A DNA stretch of 8,936 nucleotides from an uncultured Lachnospiraceae bacterium (GTDB taxonomy: Bacteria; Bacillota; Clostridia; Lachnospirales; Lachnospiraceae), in the NCBI GenBank assembly GCA_910584685.1, contig CAJUAO010000040.1, forward strand, positions 1 through 8,936. The letters run 5' to 3'. Made by a program: the position numbers and the translations under genes. A model generated the notes under the pieces. That model ran no database searches. It was given only the letters and a program-made list of their open reading frames with translations, and had not been told where the DNA came from. Shown piece after piece: positions 1-7,080 of this stretch. Numbering within the stretch: the first letter of the stretch is position 1; each line of letters begins with the position of its first letter.

Positions 1-3
1 TAA

Positions 4-39
4 CTCCCTTCCCAAGCTGCCCTGCCGCCCCAAGCTCCC
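4..39. repeat. GC-rich imperfect 18-bp tandem repeat (two units)
   Basis: Two adjacent 18-base units (4-21 and 22-39) match at 14 of 18 positions and share the core CCCAAGCT. The block is much richer in G+C than the A/T-rich DNA that follows. Read on the minus strand, it lies just beyond the left copy of the terminal inverted repeat. One minus-strand frame would read as a GSLGRQ/GSLGRE-like repeat, but no start, stop or RBS context is visible, so no gene is called. The repeat may continue beyond the window edge. Confidence 0.6.
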
Positions 40-48
40 TTTTTTCTT

Positions 49-96
49 AAGCCCCGGACAACATGAGAGGAAACATTTTTTCAAGTGTACAAATTA
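49..96 (-). repeat. Left copy of a 48-nt imperfect inverted repeat
   Basis: The reverse complement of this stretch aligns without gaps to 8889-8936, with 37 of 48 identical bases. Fully shared blocks are TAATTTGTACA at the inner end, TTCCTC, CATG, and CCGGGGCTT at the outer end. The two copies point outward. No coding sequence overlaps it. It could be a dispersed noncoding element, a regulatory leader for genes outside the window, or a remnant of a mobile-element end. The sequence alone does not decide. Confidence 0.65.
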
Positions 97-185
97 GTAT
101 TTTACCATAATACATGTCTTATATATAACCCACATGTCATTTAATCTCACATTAACAAAACATGCCCATTTCTATTAATTATGTC

Positions 186-206
186 AATGATATCAATGAT
201 ATCATT
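186..206. other. A/T-rich hairpin just after the membrane-protein stop codon
   Basis: AATGATAT (186-193) is exactly complementary to ATATCATT (199-206) across a 5-nt loop. It also overlaps a perfect 12-bp palindrome (195-206) and two tandem copies of TCAATGATA (184-201). On the minus strand it starts five bases past the stop of the membrane-protein gene, so it could stabilise a 3' end. It lacks a GC stem and a U-tract, so it is not a convincing intrinsic terminator. Confidence 0.3.
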
Positions 207-211
207 ATTAT

Positions 212-1303
212 CTACTCCTTAGAAAACCTTCCCGTTACCACAGCTAAAACCACCGCAATAACACCAACCACAGCGCACACAATTCCCACGCATATAATCC
301 CCGAGTTCACAGCCGAAAAATTAGTCTCAAAAAACTCCTTAACAATCATCTCCGCCTTATCAAAGGAGCTAAGCTCCTTAGCTATTCTGTCTGCTGCAAA
401 GCTTAAAAATCCGCATGACACAAACATGGCAGCCGAGGCAATAAAGGCGCATACAGAAAGATTTTTAAAGGCCCCTGACGGCTTGCTAAAATACATTAAA
501 AGCTGAACAATAAATAAGCCTATAACAATAACATATAAAATAATTATGGCAAGGTGAAGCATATTCAAGCCTTTGTCAAAATTCTTAAACATATTATTAA
601 GCTTATATTCCCTGTTAGCCTTTCGGATAAGGTCATTGGCAAGGTCATTTGCCATCCCGGTGTATTTGTCAAAGGTATCTTCTATAGTGTTATAAACCAA
701 ATCAGATACGGTATCGGAAACCTGCTTTTTAACTTTTTCCGTTCCAATTTTACTGACGTCAATGGTGGTGGTTCCAAAGGAGGAAATCATGGTATTTTCC
801 AGCTTAGAGGAAATATCAACGCCAAAATCCTTTTCAAAATCAGCTATGGCAGGAGCGTCAGAGATAGTTTTTACATCAATGACAGGATGACTGTCAATAA
901 TATTAAAGGCCTCTGTCAGCAATGTGTTAGAGGTAGTCTCAGCTATATCAAGACAATCCTTTTCTATGTAGGAAATATCAAAAGGCGTGCCGTTGACAAG
1001 AGAATCTGTTATTTTGTCCACAGTTTTTGACAGTGTTTCGTCAGGTAAAACAGCCTCTATGGCGCCCTCGGATAAGCCCAGCTTTTCCCCTGAAAGCTCT
1101 GTGATAACGGCTGAACGGACGGTATCATAAAAGCCTGTGTTTTTTAAGATAGAATTAAGGTCATTTCCCTTTAGAACGGAAAGGCTTAATGCTGTTAAAA
1201 AACCGTTTGAAATAAGTAAAACGGTCATTATTAAGGTAAGAAAAAATCCCAGTACCGCACGTAAGGGATGGCGCTTTACGGGTTCATAATATAGCTGCTC
1301 CAT
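212..1303 (-). CDS. Conserved-looking four-helix membrane protein, function unknown
   Basis: I do not recognise this 363-residue protein. After a short N-terminus with basic residues (motif KRHPLR near 10-15) come a membrane helix at about 16-41 and a polar stretch of about 205 residues with few aromatics and many S, T, D and K. Three more helices follow at about 246-272, 282-304 and 333-358, then a short basic tail. By the positive-inside rule, both ends are cytoplasmic and the large loop between helices 1 and 2 is outside. There is no signal peptidase site, lipobox or catalytic motif that I can identify. The start at 1303 is chosen because GAGGAG lies seven bases upstream. The frame stays open to an ATG at 1453, but that codon has no ribosome binding site. 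It is transcribed divergently from pth. A surface sensor or an envelope structural protein are possibilities only. Confidence 0.8.
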   Translation of the reverse strand: MEQLYYEPVKRHPLRAVLGFFLTLIMTVLLISNGFLTALSLSVLKGNDLNSILKNTGFYDTVRSAVITELSGEKLGLSEGAIEAVLPDETLSKTVDKITDSLVNGTPFDISYIEKDCLDIAETTSNTLLTEAFNIIDSHPVIDVKTISDAPAIADFEKDFGVDISSKLENTMISSFGTTTIDVSKIGTEKVKKQVSDTVSDLVYNTIEDTFDKYTGMANDLANDLIRKANREYKLNNMFKNFDKGLNMLHLAIIILYVIVIGLFIVQLLMYFSKPSGAFKNLSVCAFIASAAMFVSCGFLSFAADRIAKELSSFDKAEMIVKEFFETNFSAVNSGIICVGIVCAVVGVIAVVLAVVTGRFSKE

Positions 1304-1310
1304 GGCTGCT

Positions 1311-1316
1311 CTCCTC
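1311..1316 (-). promoter_or_regulatory. Ribosome binding site fixing the membrane-protein start
   Basis: On the minus strand this reads GAGGAG and sits seven bases before the ATG at 1303. It decides the start in favour of a 363-residue protein over the 413-residue reading from 1453, whose upstream bases show no Shine-Dalgarno match. Confidence 0.75.
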
Positions 1317-1459
1317 TCTGCTGCAATGTATTTATGGTTATAGTTCCTGACGGCTGTCAGGCCTTTAACCATCTGCTGTAAAAATTTAAAGGGTTTTATA
1401 ATATCAGCCGGTATAAGGAAAATATAAGCATATTTACCAGCTCTACAAAACATAATAAT

Positions 1460-1488
1460 AGGATAGCATATAAAAAAATATAGTGCAA
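1460..1488 (-). promoter_or_regulatory. Possible sigma-A promoter for the membrane-protein gene
   Basis: On the minus strand, TTGCAC (1483-1488) and TATCCT (1460-1465) are separated by 17 bases in an A/T-rich spacer. This would give a leader of about 150 nt before the ATG at 1303. The -10 box is poor at 4 of 6 matches, so this is only a candidate. Confidence 0.3.
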
Positions 1489-1496
1489 GAAATTAG

Positions 1497-1525
1497 TGGA
1501 AAAATAGAGGGAAATAGTGTACAAT
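1497..1525 (+). promoter_or_regulatory. Possible sigma-A promoter for pth-mfd
   Basis: TGGAAA (1497-1502) and TACAAT (1520-1525) are separated by 17 bases in the divergent intergenic region, about 57 nt upstream of the pth start codon. The -10 box matches 5 of 6 consensus bases and the -35 box 4 of 6. No other promoter is visible between pth and mfd, so it would serve both genes. Confidence 0.4.
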
Positions 1526-1582
1526 GATTACTGCTGCAGGGATATTCGGGAAAATAAAAATACAATATACAAGAGGTGAGAT

Positions 1583-2143
1583 ATGTATATAATAGCAGGA
1601 CTTGGAAATCCTACGTCAAAATATGAAAGAACAAGGCATAATATCGGGTTTGAGGCCATAGATATAATAGGGAAGAAGTATGGCATAAAAACAGATACGG
1701 CAAAGCATAAGGCGCTTTGCGGAACAGGTATTATAGGAGGGGAGAAGGTTTTGCTCCTTAAGCCCCAGACATATATGAATTTAAGCGGAGAGGCAGTGGC
1801 GGAGGCATTGAATTATTATAAGCTTGATGCGGATAATGAGCTTATAGTTATTTTTGACGATATAAGTCTGCCGACGGGAAAGCTCCGAATAAGGAGAAAG
1901 GGAAGCGCAGGAGGCCATAACGGTGTAAAAAGCATTATAGCCATGACAGGAACAGACGGCTTTAAGAGAATAAAGATAGGCGTAGGAGAAAAGCCGGAGG
2001 GCTTTGACCTTGTAAGCCATGTTATGGGATACTTTAAAAAGGATGACAGACGGCTTGTTGACGATGCTATGGAAAGGGCGGCGGCGGCAGTGGAGCTTAT
2101 TGTAAACGACCAGTTTGACAGGGCGATGAATATGTATAATTAA
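1583..2143 (+). CDS. pth: Peptidyl-tRNA hydrolase
   Basis: This enzyme hydrolyses the ester bond between peptide and tRNA in peptidyl-tRNAs that drop off ribosomes, recycling tRNA in the cytoplasm. The 186-residue length is normal for the bacterial Pth family. The N-terminal GLGNP signature (6-10) is followed by the catalytic His19 in the TRHNIGF block. Asn66 lies in the KPQTYMNLSG motif, Asp92 in the FDD block and Asn113 in GGHNG. These correspond to E. coli Asn10, His20, Asn68, Asp93 and Asn114; Asn66 is offset by two residues, the others by one. The ATG is preceded by GAGGTGA (1573-1579), a good match to the 16S tail. mfd begins 16 nt after the stop, so the two genes very likely form an operon, a pairing common in Firmicutes. 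No residue appears to be missing. Confidence 0.97.
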   Translation: MYIIAGLGNPTSKYERTRHNIGFEAIDIIGKKYGIKTDTAKHKALCGTGIIGGEKVLLLKPQTYMNLSGEAVAEALNYYKLDADNELIVIFDDISLPTGKLRIRRKGSAGGHNGVKSIIAMTGTDGFKRIKIGVGEKPEGFDLVSHVMGYFKKDDRRLVDDAMERAAAAVELIVNDQFDRAMNMYN

Positions 2144-2159
2144 AACAGGAGAAACAGCT

Positions 2160-5100
2160 ATGAAGCAGGCGGTAAGCAGACCGGTGGAGGACATGCAGGA
2201 GCTTTCACTTATAAAGGAAAAACTAAATAAAGCTAAAAAGCCCATACATATATCAGGCGCAATCGATTCGGGACAAGTGCATCTTGCAGGCGTTATAGGC
2301 GAAGGCTATAAATATAAGCTTTTTATTACCTTTACGGAGCAGAAGGCAAGGGAAATATATGAGGATATGAGATTTTTTTGTAAGGATACATATTTTTATC
2401 CTGCAAAGGATTTTATATTTTTCAGCGCGGATATACACGGAAATCTTATGCTTAATCAAAGGCTTGAGGCAATAAGGGCATTAAAGGAGAGGGAGGATGT
2501 ATGTATTGTTACGACCATAGACGGACTTTTAGATAAGCTTGTTCCTATGGAGATTATAAACGATAATATACTCACTATAGATTACGACTCTGTTATGCTG
2601 CCGGAGGAGCTTAAAATAAAGCTTACGTCAATGGGCTATGAAAGATGTGAGCAGGTGGAGACACAGGGGCAGTTTGCAATAAGGGGAAGCATAGTCGACA
2701 TATTTTCCCCTACGGAAAGCGAGCCCTTCAGGCTGGATTTTTGGGATGACACCATAGATTCCATAAAAATATTTGAGCCTGTAAGCCAGCGTACCGTAGA
2801 AAGCGTGGACAGCATAGTAGTGTATCCTGCGACAGAGCATATTCTTACAGAGGATATGCTAGAAAGCGGAATAGAAAAAATAAAGGCTGCGGTTAAGAAA
2901 ACCGAGAAAATATACAGGGATAAGCAGAAAAATGAGGAGGCTCACAGAATAAAGACTGTTACGGAGGAGTTTATTGAGCAGCTTAAGGTTTCAAGAACGG
3001 GAGTGTCTATTGACAGCTATATGGATTATTTTTATGAGGAGACCTCTACGCTTTTGGAGTATCTTCCCGAAGAGGATACGGTTATATTTCTGGATGAGCC
3101 TGCAAGGAGCCATGAAAGATGCGAGGCGGTGCTTGGAGAATTTAAGGAAAGCATGATAAACCGTATAGAAAAGGGGTATGCCTTAAATGGACAGGCAGAC
3201 GTGCTTATTGATACAGAGCAGCTTTTTTCAATGATAGAGAGAAGAAAATGTATTCTCTTTACGGCCCTTGACCAAAAGCTTAAGGTTATAGCCTCGGGAG
3301 AAAAATATCAGGTGTCGGTGAGAAATGTAAACCCATATAATAACAGCTTTGAGACCTTGGTTAAGGACCTTGAAAGATACAAAAGGTCATTGTACAGGGT
3401 GCTGGTGCTGTCTGCGTCAAAGACAAGGGGAATGAGGCTGGCGGACACCCTTTTAAATGAATTTAATATTAATGCATTCTACTCCGAGGAGGAGGAAAGA
3501 GCGCCGATACCGGGTGAGGTAATGATTACATATGGAAATGTGCATAAGGGCTTCGAGTATCCCCTTATAAAATATGTGGTTATGACTGAGTCGGATATTT
3601 TTGGCGCGGTAAAAAAGAAAAAGAAAGCTAAGACAAAATACAGCGGGCAAAAGATAGCAGATTTTGCCGAGCTTAATATAGGAGATTACGTTGTCCATGA
3701 AAACCATGGTCTGGGAATTTATCGCGGCATAGAGAAAATGGAGGTAGACAATACCATAAAGGATTATATAAAGATAGAGTATGATAAGGGAGGAAATCTC
3801 TATATTCCCACAACCCAGTTTGACATGATACAAAAATATGCCGGAAGGGATGCAGGAAAGCCAAAGCTTAATAAGCTAGGAACGAAGGAATGGTCTGCAA
3901 CTAAGGCAAAGGTAAAAGGCGCCGTGAGGGATGTGGCAAGGGAGCTTGTGGAGCTGTATGCCGCCCGCTCGGCAAGGTCAGGCTACAAATATGGGGAGGA
4001 TACCTTGTGGCAGAGGGAGTTTGAGGAGCTGTTTCCCTTTGAGGAGACGGAGGACCAGCTTGCGGCAATAGCAGATACAAAAAAGGATATGGAAAGCGCA
4101 AAGATAATGGACAGACTTATATGCGGCGATGTGGGCTATGGAAAGACGGAAATAGCAATACGCGCGGCATTTAAGGCAGTGCAGGAGGGCAAGCAGGTTG
4201 CATTTCTTGTGCCAACAACCATACTTGCGCAGCAGCATTATAATACATTTATTCAGCGGATGAAGGATTATCCTATAAATATAGAGCTAATGTGCAGATT
4301 CAGAACGCCGGCGCAGCAAAAGCAGGCTATAGAAGGTCTGAAAAGGGGAAATGTGGAGATAGTTATAGGAACCCACAGATTATTGTCAAAGGACATAGCC
4401 TTTAAGGATTTAGGACTTCTTGTTGTGGACGAGGAGCAGCGTTTTGGGGTAACTCATAAGGAGAAAATAAAGCAGCTTAAAAAGGACATAGATGTGCTTA
4501 CCCTTACGGCAACGCCAATACCCCGTACCCTTCACATGGGGCTTGTTGGAATAAGGGATATGAGCGTATTGGAGGAGCCTCCGGTAGACAGGCTGCCTAT
4601 ACAAACCTTTGTAATGGAATATAATGACGAAATGGTAAGGGAAGCTATAAACAGGGAGCTGGCGCGAAACGGTCAGGTATATTATGTATATAACCGTGTA
4701 AATAATATAGATGAGATAACAAACCAGATAGCAAAGCTTGTGCCGGAGGCAAATGTGGTATTTGCCCACGGACAGATGAGCGAGAGAAGGCTTGAGCAGA
4801 TAATGTATGATTTTATAAACGGAGATATTGACGTTTTGGTGGCGACCACCATTATAGAGACAGGTCTTGATATATCAAACGTTAATACAATTATCATACA
4901 TGATGCAGATAAGCTTGGACTGTCACAGCTTTATCAGCTTCGGGGACGGGTAGGAAGGTCAAACCGTACCTCATATGCCTTTCTTATGTATAAGAGAGAC
5001 AGAATGTTAAAGGAGGTGGCAGAGAAGCGTCTTTCGGCAATAAGGGAATTTACTGATTTAGGCTCCGGCTTTAAGATAGCAATGAGAGATTTAGAGATAA

Positions 5101-5684
5101 GGGGAGCAGGAAATATACTGGGAGCAGAGCAGCATGGACATATGGAGGCTGTAGGATATGACCTTTATTGCAAAATGCTTAATGAGGCAGTGCTTATTAT
5201 GAAAGGAGAACGGGAGGATGAGGAGGATTATGAGACAGCCATAGATGTAAAGGCAGACGCATACATTCCGGCATCATATATCAGAAATGAGCTGCAAAAG
5301 CTTAATATGTACAAGAAGATTTCGCTTATAGAAAACAGAGCCGAATATGAGGATATGGAGGATGAGCTTTTGGATAGATTTGGAGAGCCTCCAAGAGCAG
5401 TACAAAATCTTTTGCGCGTAGCCCTAATAAAGGCGGCTGCCCATACGGCGCAGATTACGGAGATAAAGGGCGACAGGCAGAGATTGAAAATATCCTTTTA
5501 TTCTAAGGCGAAAATAGATATAAATAAGATTCCTGATATGGTAAAAAAATATGGAAATGATATGAAATTTTGCTGCAGTGAGCCTCCGTATTTTGAGTAT
5601 ATGCCAAAGAGGCAGCTGAAAAATGCAGATGAGATGTTTGACAAAATGGAAGAAATAGTAAAGGATATAGAGGGCTTGAAGTAA
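2160..5684 (+). CDS. mfd: Transcription-repair coupling factor Mfd
   Basis: Mfd is an ATP-driven DNA translocase that removes RNA polymerase stalled at lesions and recruits UvrA to begin nucleotide excision repair. The 1174 residues match the usual family length. An N-terminal UvrB-like part spans about 1-330 and contains RGSIVDIFSP (175-184). Its P-loop position reads SGAIDSGQ (32-39) without the lysine, as expected for the inactive N-terminal module. The CarD-like RNA-polymerase-interacting domain lies near 505-560. The RecG-like motor carries Walker A GDVGYGKTE (656-664, Lys662), the DEEQ box (757-760), TATPIPRT (783-790) and motif VI QLRGRVGR (926-933). The translocation motif region RGAGNILGAEQHGH (980-993) and a C-terminal UvrA-masking domain follow. 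The ATG has AGGAG eight bases upstream. It is the second gene of the pth operon. All motor motifs look intact. Confidence 0.98.
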   Translation: MKQAVSRPVEDMQELSLIKEKLNKAKKPIHISGAIDSGQVHLAGVIGEGYKYKLFITFTEQKAREIYEDMRFFCKDTYFYPAKDFIFFSADIHGNLMLNQRLEAIRALKEREDVCIVTTIDGLLDKLVPMEIINDNILTIDYDSVMLPEELKIKLTSMGYERCEQVETQGQFAIRGSIVDIFSPTESEPFRLDFWDDTIDSIKIFEPVSQRTVESVDSIVVYPATEHILTEDMLESGIEKIKAAVKKTEKIYRDKQKNEEAHRIKTVTEEFIEQLKVSRTGVSIDSYMDYFYEETSTLLEYLPEEDTVIFLDEPARSHERCEAVLGEFKESMINRIEKGYALNGQADVLIDTEQLFSMIERRKCILFTALDQKLKVIASGEKYQVSVRNVNPYNNSFETLVKDLERYKRSLYRVLVLSASKTRGMRLADTLLNEFNINAFYSEEEERAPIPGEVMITYGNVHKGFEYPLIKYVVMTESDIFGAVKKKKKAKTKYSGQKIADFAELNIGDYVVHENHGLGIYRGIEKMEVDNTIKDYIKIEYDKGGNLYIPTTQFDMIQKYAGRDAGKPKLNKLGTKEWSATKAKVKGAVRDVARELVELYAARSARSGYKYGEDTLWQREFEELFPFEETEDQLAAIADTKKDMESAKIMDRLICGDVGYGKTEIAIRAAFKAVQEGKQVAFLVPTTILAQQHYNTFIQRMKDYPINIELMCRFRTPAQQKQAIEGLKRGNVEIVIGTHRLLSKDIAFKDLGLLVVDEEQRFGVTHKEKIKQLKKDIDVLTLTATPIPRTLHMGLVGIRDMSVLEEPPVDRLPIQTFVMEYNDEMVREAINRELARNGQVYYVYNRVNNIDEITNQIAKLVPEANVVFAHGQMSERRLEQIMYDFINGDIDVLVATTIIETGLDISNVNTIIIHDADKLGLSQLYQLRGRVGRSNRTSYAFLMYKRDRMLKEVAEKRLSAIREFTDLGSGFKIAMRDLEIRGAGNILGAEQHGHMEAVGYDLYCKMLNEAVLIMKGEREDEEDYETAIDVKADAYIPASYIRNELQKLNMYKKISLIENRAEYEDMEDELLDRFGEPPRAVQNLLRVALIKAAAHTAQITEIKGDRQRLKISFYSKAKIDINKIPDMVKKYGNDMKFCCSEPPYFEYMPKRQLKNADEMFDKMEEIVKDIEGLK

Positions 5685-5720
5685 GCAGGGAAATGTTGTA
5701 TACTGTCAACTGTGGAAAAA

Positions 5721-5746
5721 GCATCGCAAAAGGGTTTGCAATATGC
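5721..5746. other. Hairpin in the mfd downstream region
   Basis: GCAAA (5726-5730) pairs with TTTGC (5735-5739) around a 4-nt loop. GCAT (5721-5724) and ATGC (5743-5746) extend the stem across a small internal loop. On the plus strand no U-run follows. On the minus strand the stem is followed by TTTTT, so it has terminator form in the direction opposite to the neighbouring genes. No minus-strand gene is near, so its role is unclear. Confidence 0.35.
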
Positions 5747-5759
5747 ATGAGGTGATAGT

Positions 5760-5815
5760 GTGAAAAATACTTCTAAGGCAGCAAAAGACACTGACTAAGA
5801 AGTATTAAGTTTCAC
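5760..5815 (+). other. Long bulged stem-loop between mfd and the SGNH hydrolase gene
   Basis: GTGAAA (5760-5765) pairs with TTTCAC (5810-5815). The adjacent AATACTTCT (5766-5774) pairs with AGAAGTATT (5798-5806). This makes 15 base pairs with a 3-nt bulge on the 3' side (5807-5809) and a 23-nt loop. It ends 38 nt before the downstream ATG and has no U-tract after it. It fits a structured leader or mRNA-processing element better than an intrinsic terminator. I do not match it to a known riboswitch class. Confidence 0.45.
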
Positions 5816-5853
5816 AATTCCTATTTGAGCCGCTAAGGAGGCATGTGATTTTT

Positions 5854-6894
5854 ATGGAAAACACACATAGCTATAAAAACAGGAATTATAAGAAAAAAAA
5901 GAGGCAGCAGGAAATCATTATAAACCTTGTAAGTCTTATAATGGTAATTGTTGCAGTATTTATAATTATATTGAACATATCCTCAGATGATGATGTAAAA
6001 TCAGCAGACACAATGGTGAATTTGGCAGAGGGAAATAAGAATGCTGAAAATGAAATAGGGGGAATACCCGTTGGAGATATTAAAGCCACAGAAGATACTA
6101 CGGGCAGCGATGGCGTTACAGGCAATGAGGATGTTACGAACGGTGAAAAATTAACAGGTAGTGAAAATATTACAAATGATGAAAACATAACAGATAATGA
6201 AAATACCCAAGGCAGTGAGGCTGAGACTACAGGAGAAACGTCAGTGCCTGGCGTTGCGGTAAAGGAGTATAACAATGTAGCCTCAGGAAAATTGTCTGAG
6301 ACAAAGTATGTTTCCAATGATTATTTTAATAACGCTTTGTTTTTAGGAGATTCAAGAACGGTTGCATTACAGGCAAACAGCTTTATTCCTAAGAAAAATA
6401 CCTTTGCAGTAAACGGAATATCCCATGTTACTTATTTAACACAGCAGTTTACCGACGAAGTAACGGGAGTGACAGGAGATATATTTTCTATAGTAAGGGA
6501 AAGGAAGCCGGATAAAATATATATTGCATTGGGAGTAAACGGAGTAGCGTTTATTGGAACGAGTACTTTTTTAAAGAGATATGAGGAGCTTGTAGACGGA
6601 TTAATGGAAGCGTCTCCGGAAAGTAAGATAATTGTCCAGTGCATACTTCCTGTAAACGAACAGAATTATACAGGCGGAAACCCGAATTTAAACAATAATA
6701 CTATAGATAATATGAATAAAGAGCTTTTAAAGCTTGCAGAGAGAAAGGGAATATTTTATCTTGATATTTCCTATATTTTAAAGGATGAGAACAACAGGCT
6801 TGCCAAGGCTTATGACAGCGGCGATGGTCTTCATTTTTCGTTTACAGGGTATAGCGCGGTATATGACGGAATATGCAGGCATGGAATAGATTAA
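5854..6894 (+). CDS. Membrane-anchored SGNH/GDSL-family hydrolase with repeat linker
   Basis: Predicted serine esterase or acyl-hydrolase of the SGNH superfamily, tethered to the outer face of the membrane. Numbering from the ATG at 5854 (346 residues), a lysine-rich start (about 8-17) precedes one membrane helix (about 21-41), with no clear cleavage site. An acidic, Thr/Asn-rich linker with hexapeptide repeats spans 84-125. The catalytic domain follows from about 155. The SGNH blocks are visible: FLGDSR with Ser167, Gly188 in VNGIS, Asn229 in GVNG, and Asp324/His327 in DGLH. Substrate is unknown; acetylated cell-wall polymer or an extracellular glycan ester are possibilities. AAGGAGG (5835-5841) is 12 nt from this ATG but only 3 nt from an in-frame GTG at 5845, which would add three residues. 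The gene may be read through from mfd or from an unseen promoter. Confidence 0.88.
   Translation: MENTHSYKNRNYKKKKRQQEIIINLVSLIMVIVAVFIIILNISSDDDVKSADTMVNLAEGNKNAENEIGGIPVGDIKATEDTTGSDGVTGNEDVTNGEKLTGSENITNDENITDNENTQGSEAETTGETSVPGVAVKEYNNVASGKLSETKYVSNDYFNNALFLGDSRTVALQANSFIPKKNTFAVNGISHVTYLTQQFTDEVTGVTGDIFSIVRERKPDKIYIALGVNGVAFIGTSTFLKRYEELVDGLMEASPESKIIVQCILPVNEQNYTGGNPNLNNNTIDNMNKELLKLAERKGIFYLDISYILKDENNRLAKAYDSGDGLHFSFTGYSAVYDGICRHGID
6103..6228 (+). repeat. Degenerate 18-bp tandem repeat encoding a hexapeptide linker
   Basis: Seven consecutive six-residue units encode GSDGVT, GNEDVT, NGEKLT, GSENIT, NDENIT, DNENTQ and GSEAET inside the SGNH hydrolase gene. The DNA units are 18 bp and imperfect. 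The pattern is an acidic spacer lifting the catalytic domain away from the membrane. Such tracts can change copy number by slippage. Confidence 0.7.
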
Positions 6895-7001
6895 ATTCTT
6901 CTTAGCTTTGCAGGTAATGGGAATTTTCAACAGCTCCTTGAATTTATAAATAAATATTTCAATAACCGCTTGATAGACATATTCCTAACCAAACTGTATT
7001 A

Positions 7002-7036
7002 TTGACATGAAGAAGCCGGCATATGGAAATTTGACA
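7002..7036 (+). promoter_or_regulatory. Two perfect TTGACA boxes upstream of the first XRE gene
   Basis: TTGACA occurs at 7002-7007 and again at 7031-7036, 29 bp apart. Each matches the sigma-A -35 consensus exactly. Neither has a good -10 box at 16-18 bp: the first is followed at 17 bp by GGAAAT, the second by CGATTG. They may mark a weak or activated promoter, or repeated operator half-sites. This is a tentative call. Confidence 0.3.
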
Positions 7037-7047
7037 GCGCCGGGCTT
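7013..7047 (+). other. GC-rich imperfect hairpin upstream of the first XRE gene
   Basis: AAGCCGGC (7013-7020) pairs with GCC-G-GGCTT (7039-7047) with one bulged G and an 18-nt loop. The stem is followed by only one further T, so it would be a weak terminator for the SGNH gene. It could equally be a regulator-binding site, since it lies 34 nt before the regulator start codon and overlaps the second TTGACA. Confidence 0.35.
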
Positions 7048-7063
7048 TGATACCGATTGGAAA

Positions 7064-7071
7064 AAAGGAGG
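7064..7071 (+). promoter_or_regulatory. Ribosome binding site fixing the first XRE start
   Basis: AAAGGAGG lies nine bases before the ATG at 7081. A longer in-frame reading from a TTG at 7057 would place this site inside the coding sequence, so the ATG is preferred. Confidence 0.85.
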
Positions 7072-7080
7072 ATAAAAATC

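Noticed and set aside
186..206. Rho-independent terminator for the membrane-protein gene
   Set aside because: The hairpin is entirely A/T apart from one G-C pair and has no U-tract on the minus strand.
162..1030. Plus-strand open frames opposite the membrane-protein gene
   Set aside because: They lie antisense to a gene with good RBS and coherent membrane helices, and their translations are composition-biased with no recognisable domain.
1304..1453. N-terminal extension of 50 residues on the membrane protein
   Set aside because: The frame is open but the ATG at 1453 has no ribosome binding site, the extension would overlap the divergent promoter region, and the ATG at 1303 has an ideal GAGGAG.
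2160..5684. Many minus-strand open frames inside mfd, and a missing P-loop lysine near residue 38
   Set aside because: The antisense frames are shadows of a long intact gene. The degenerate N-terminal P-loop is normal for Mfd, whose motor P-loop at 656-664 is intact.
7057..7080. TTG start adding eight residues to the first XRE protein
   Set aside because: It would translate through the AAAGGAGG site that clearly serves the ATG at 7081.
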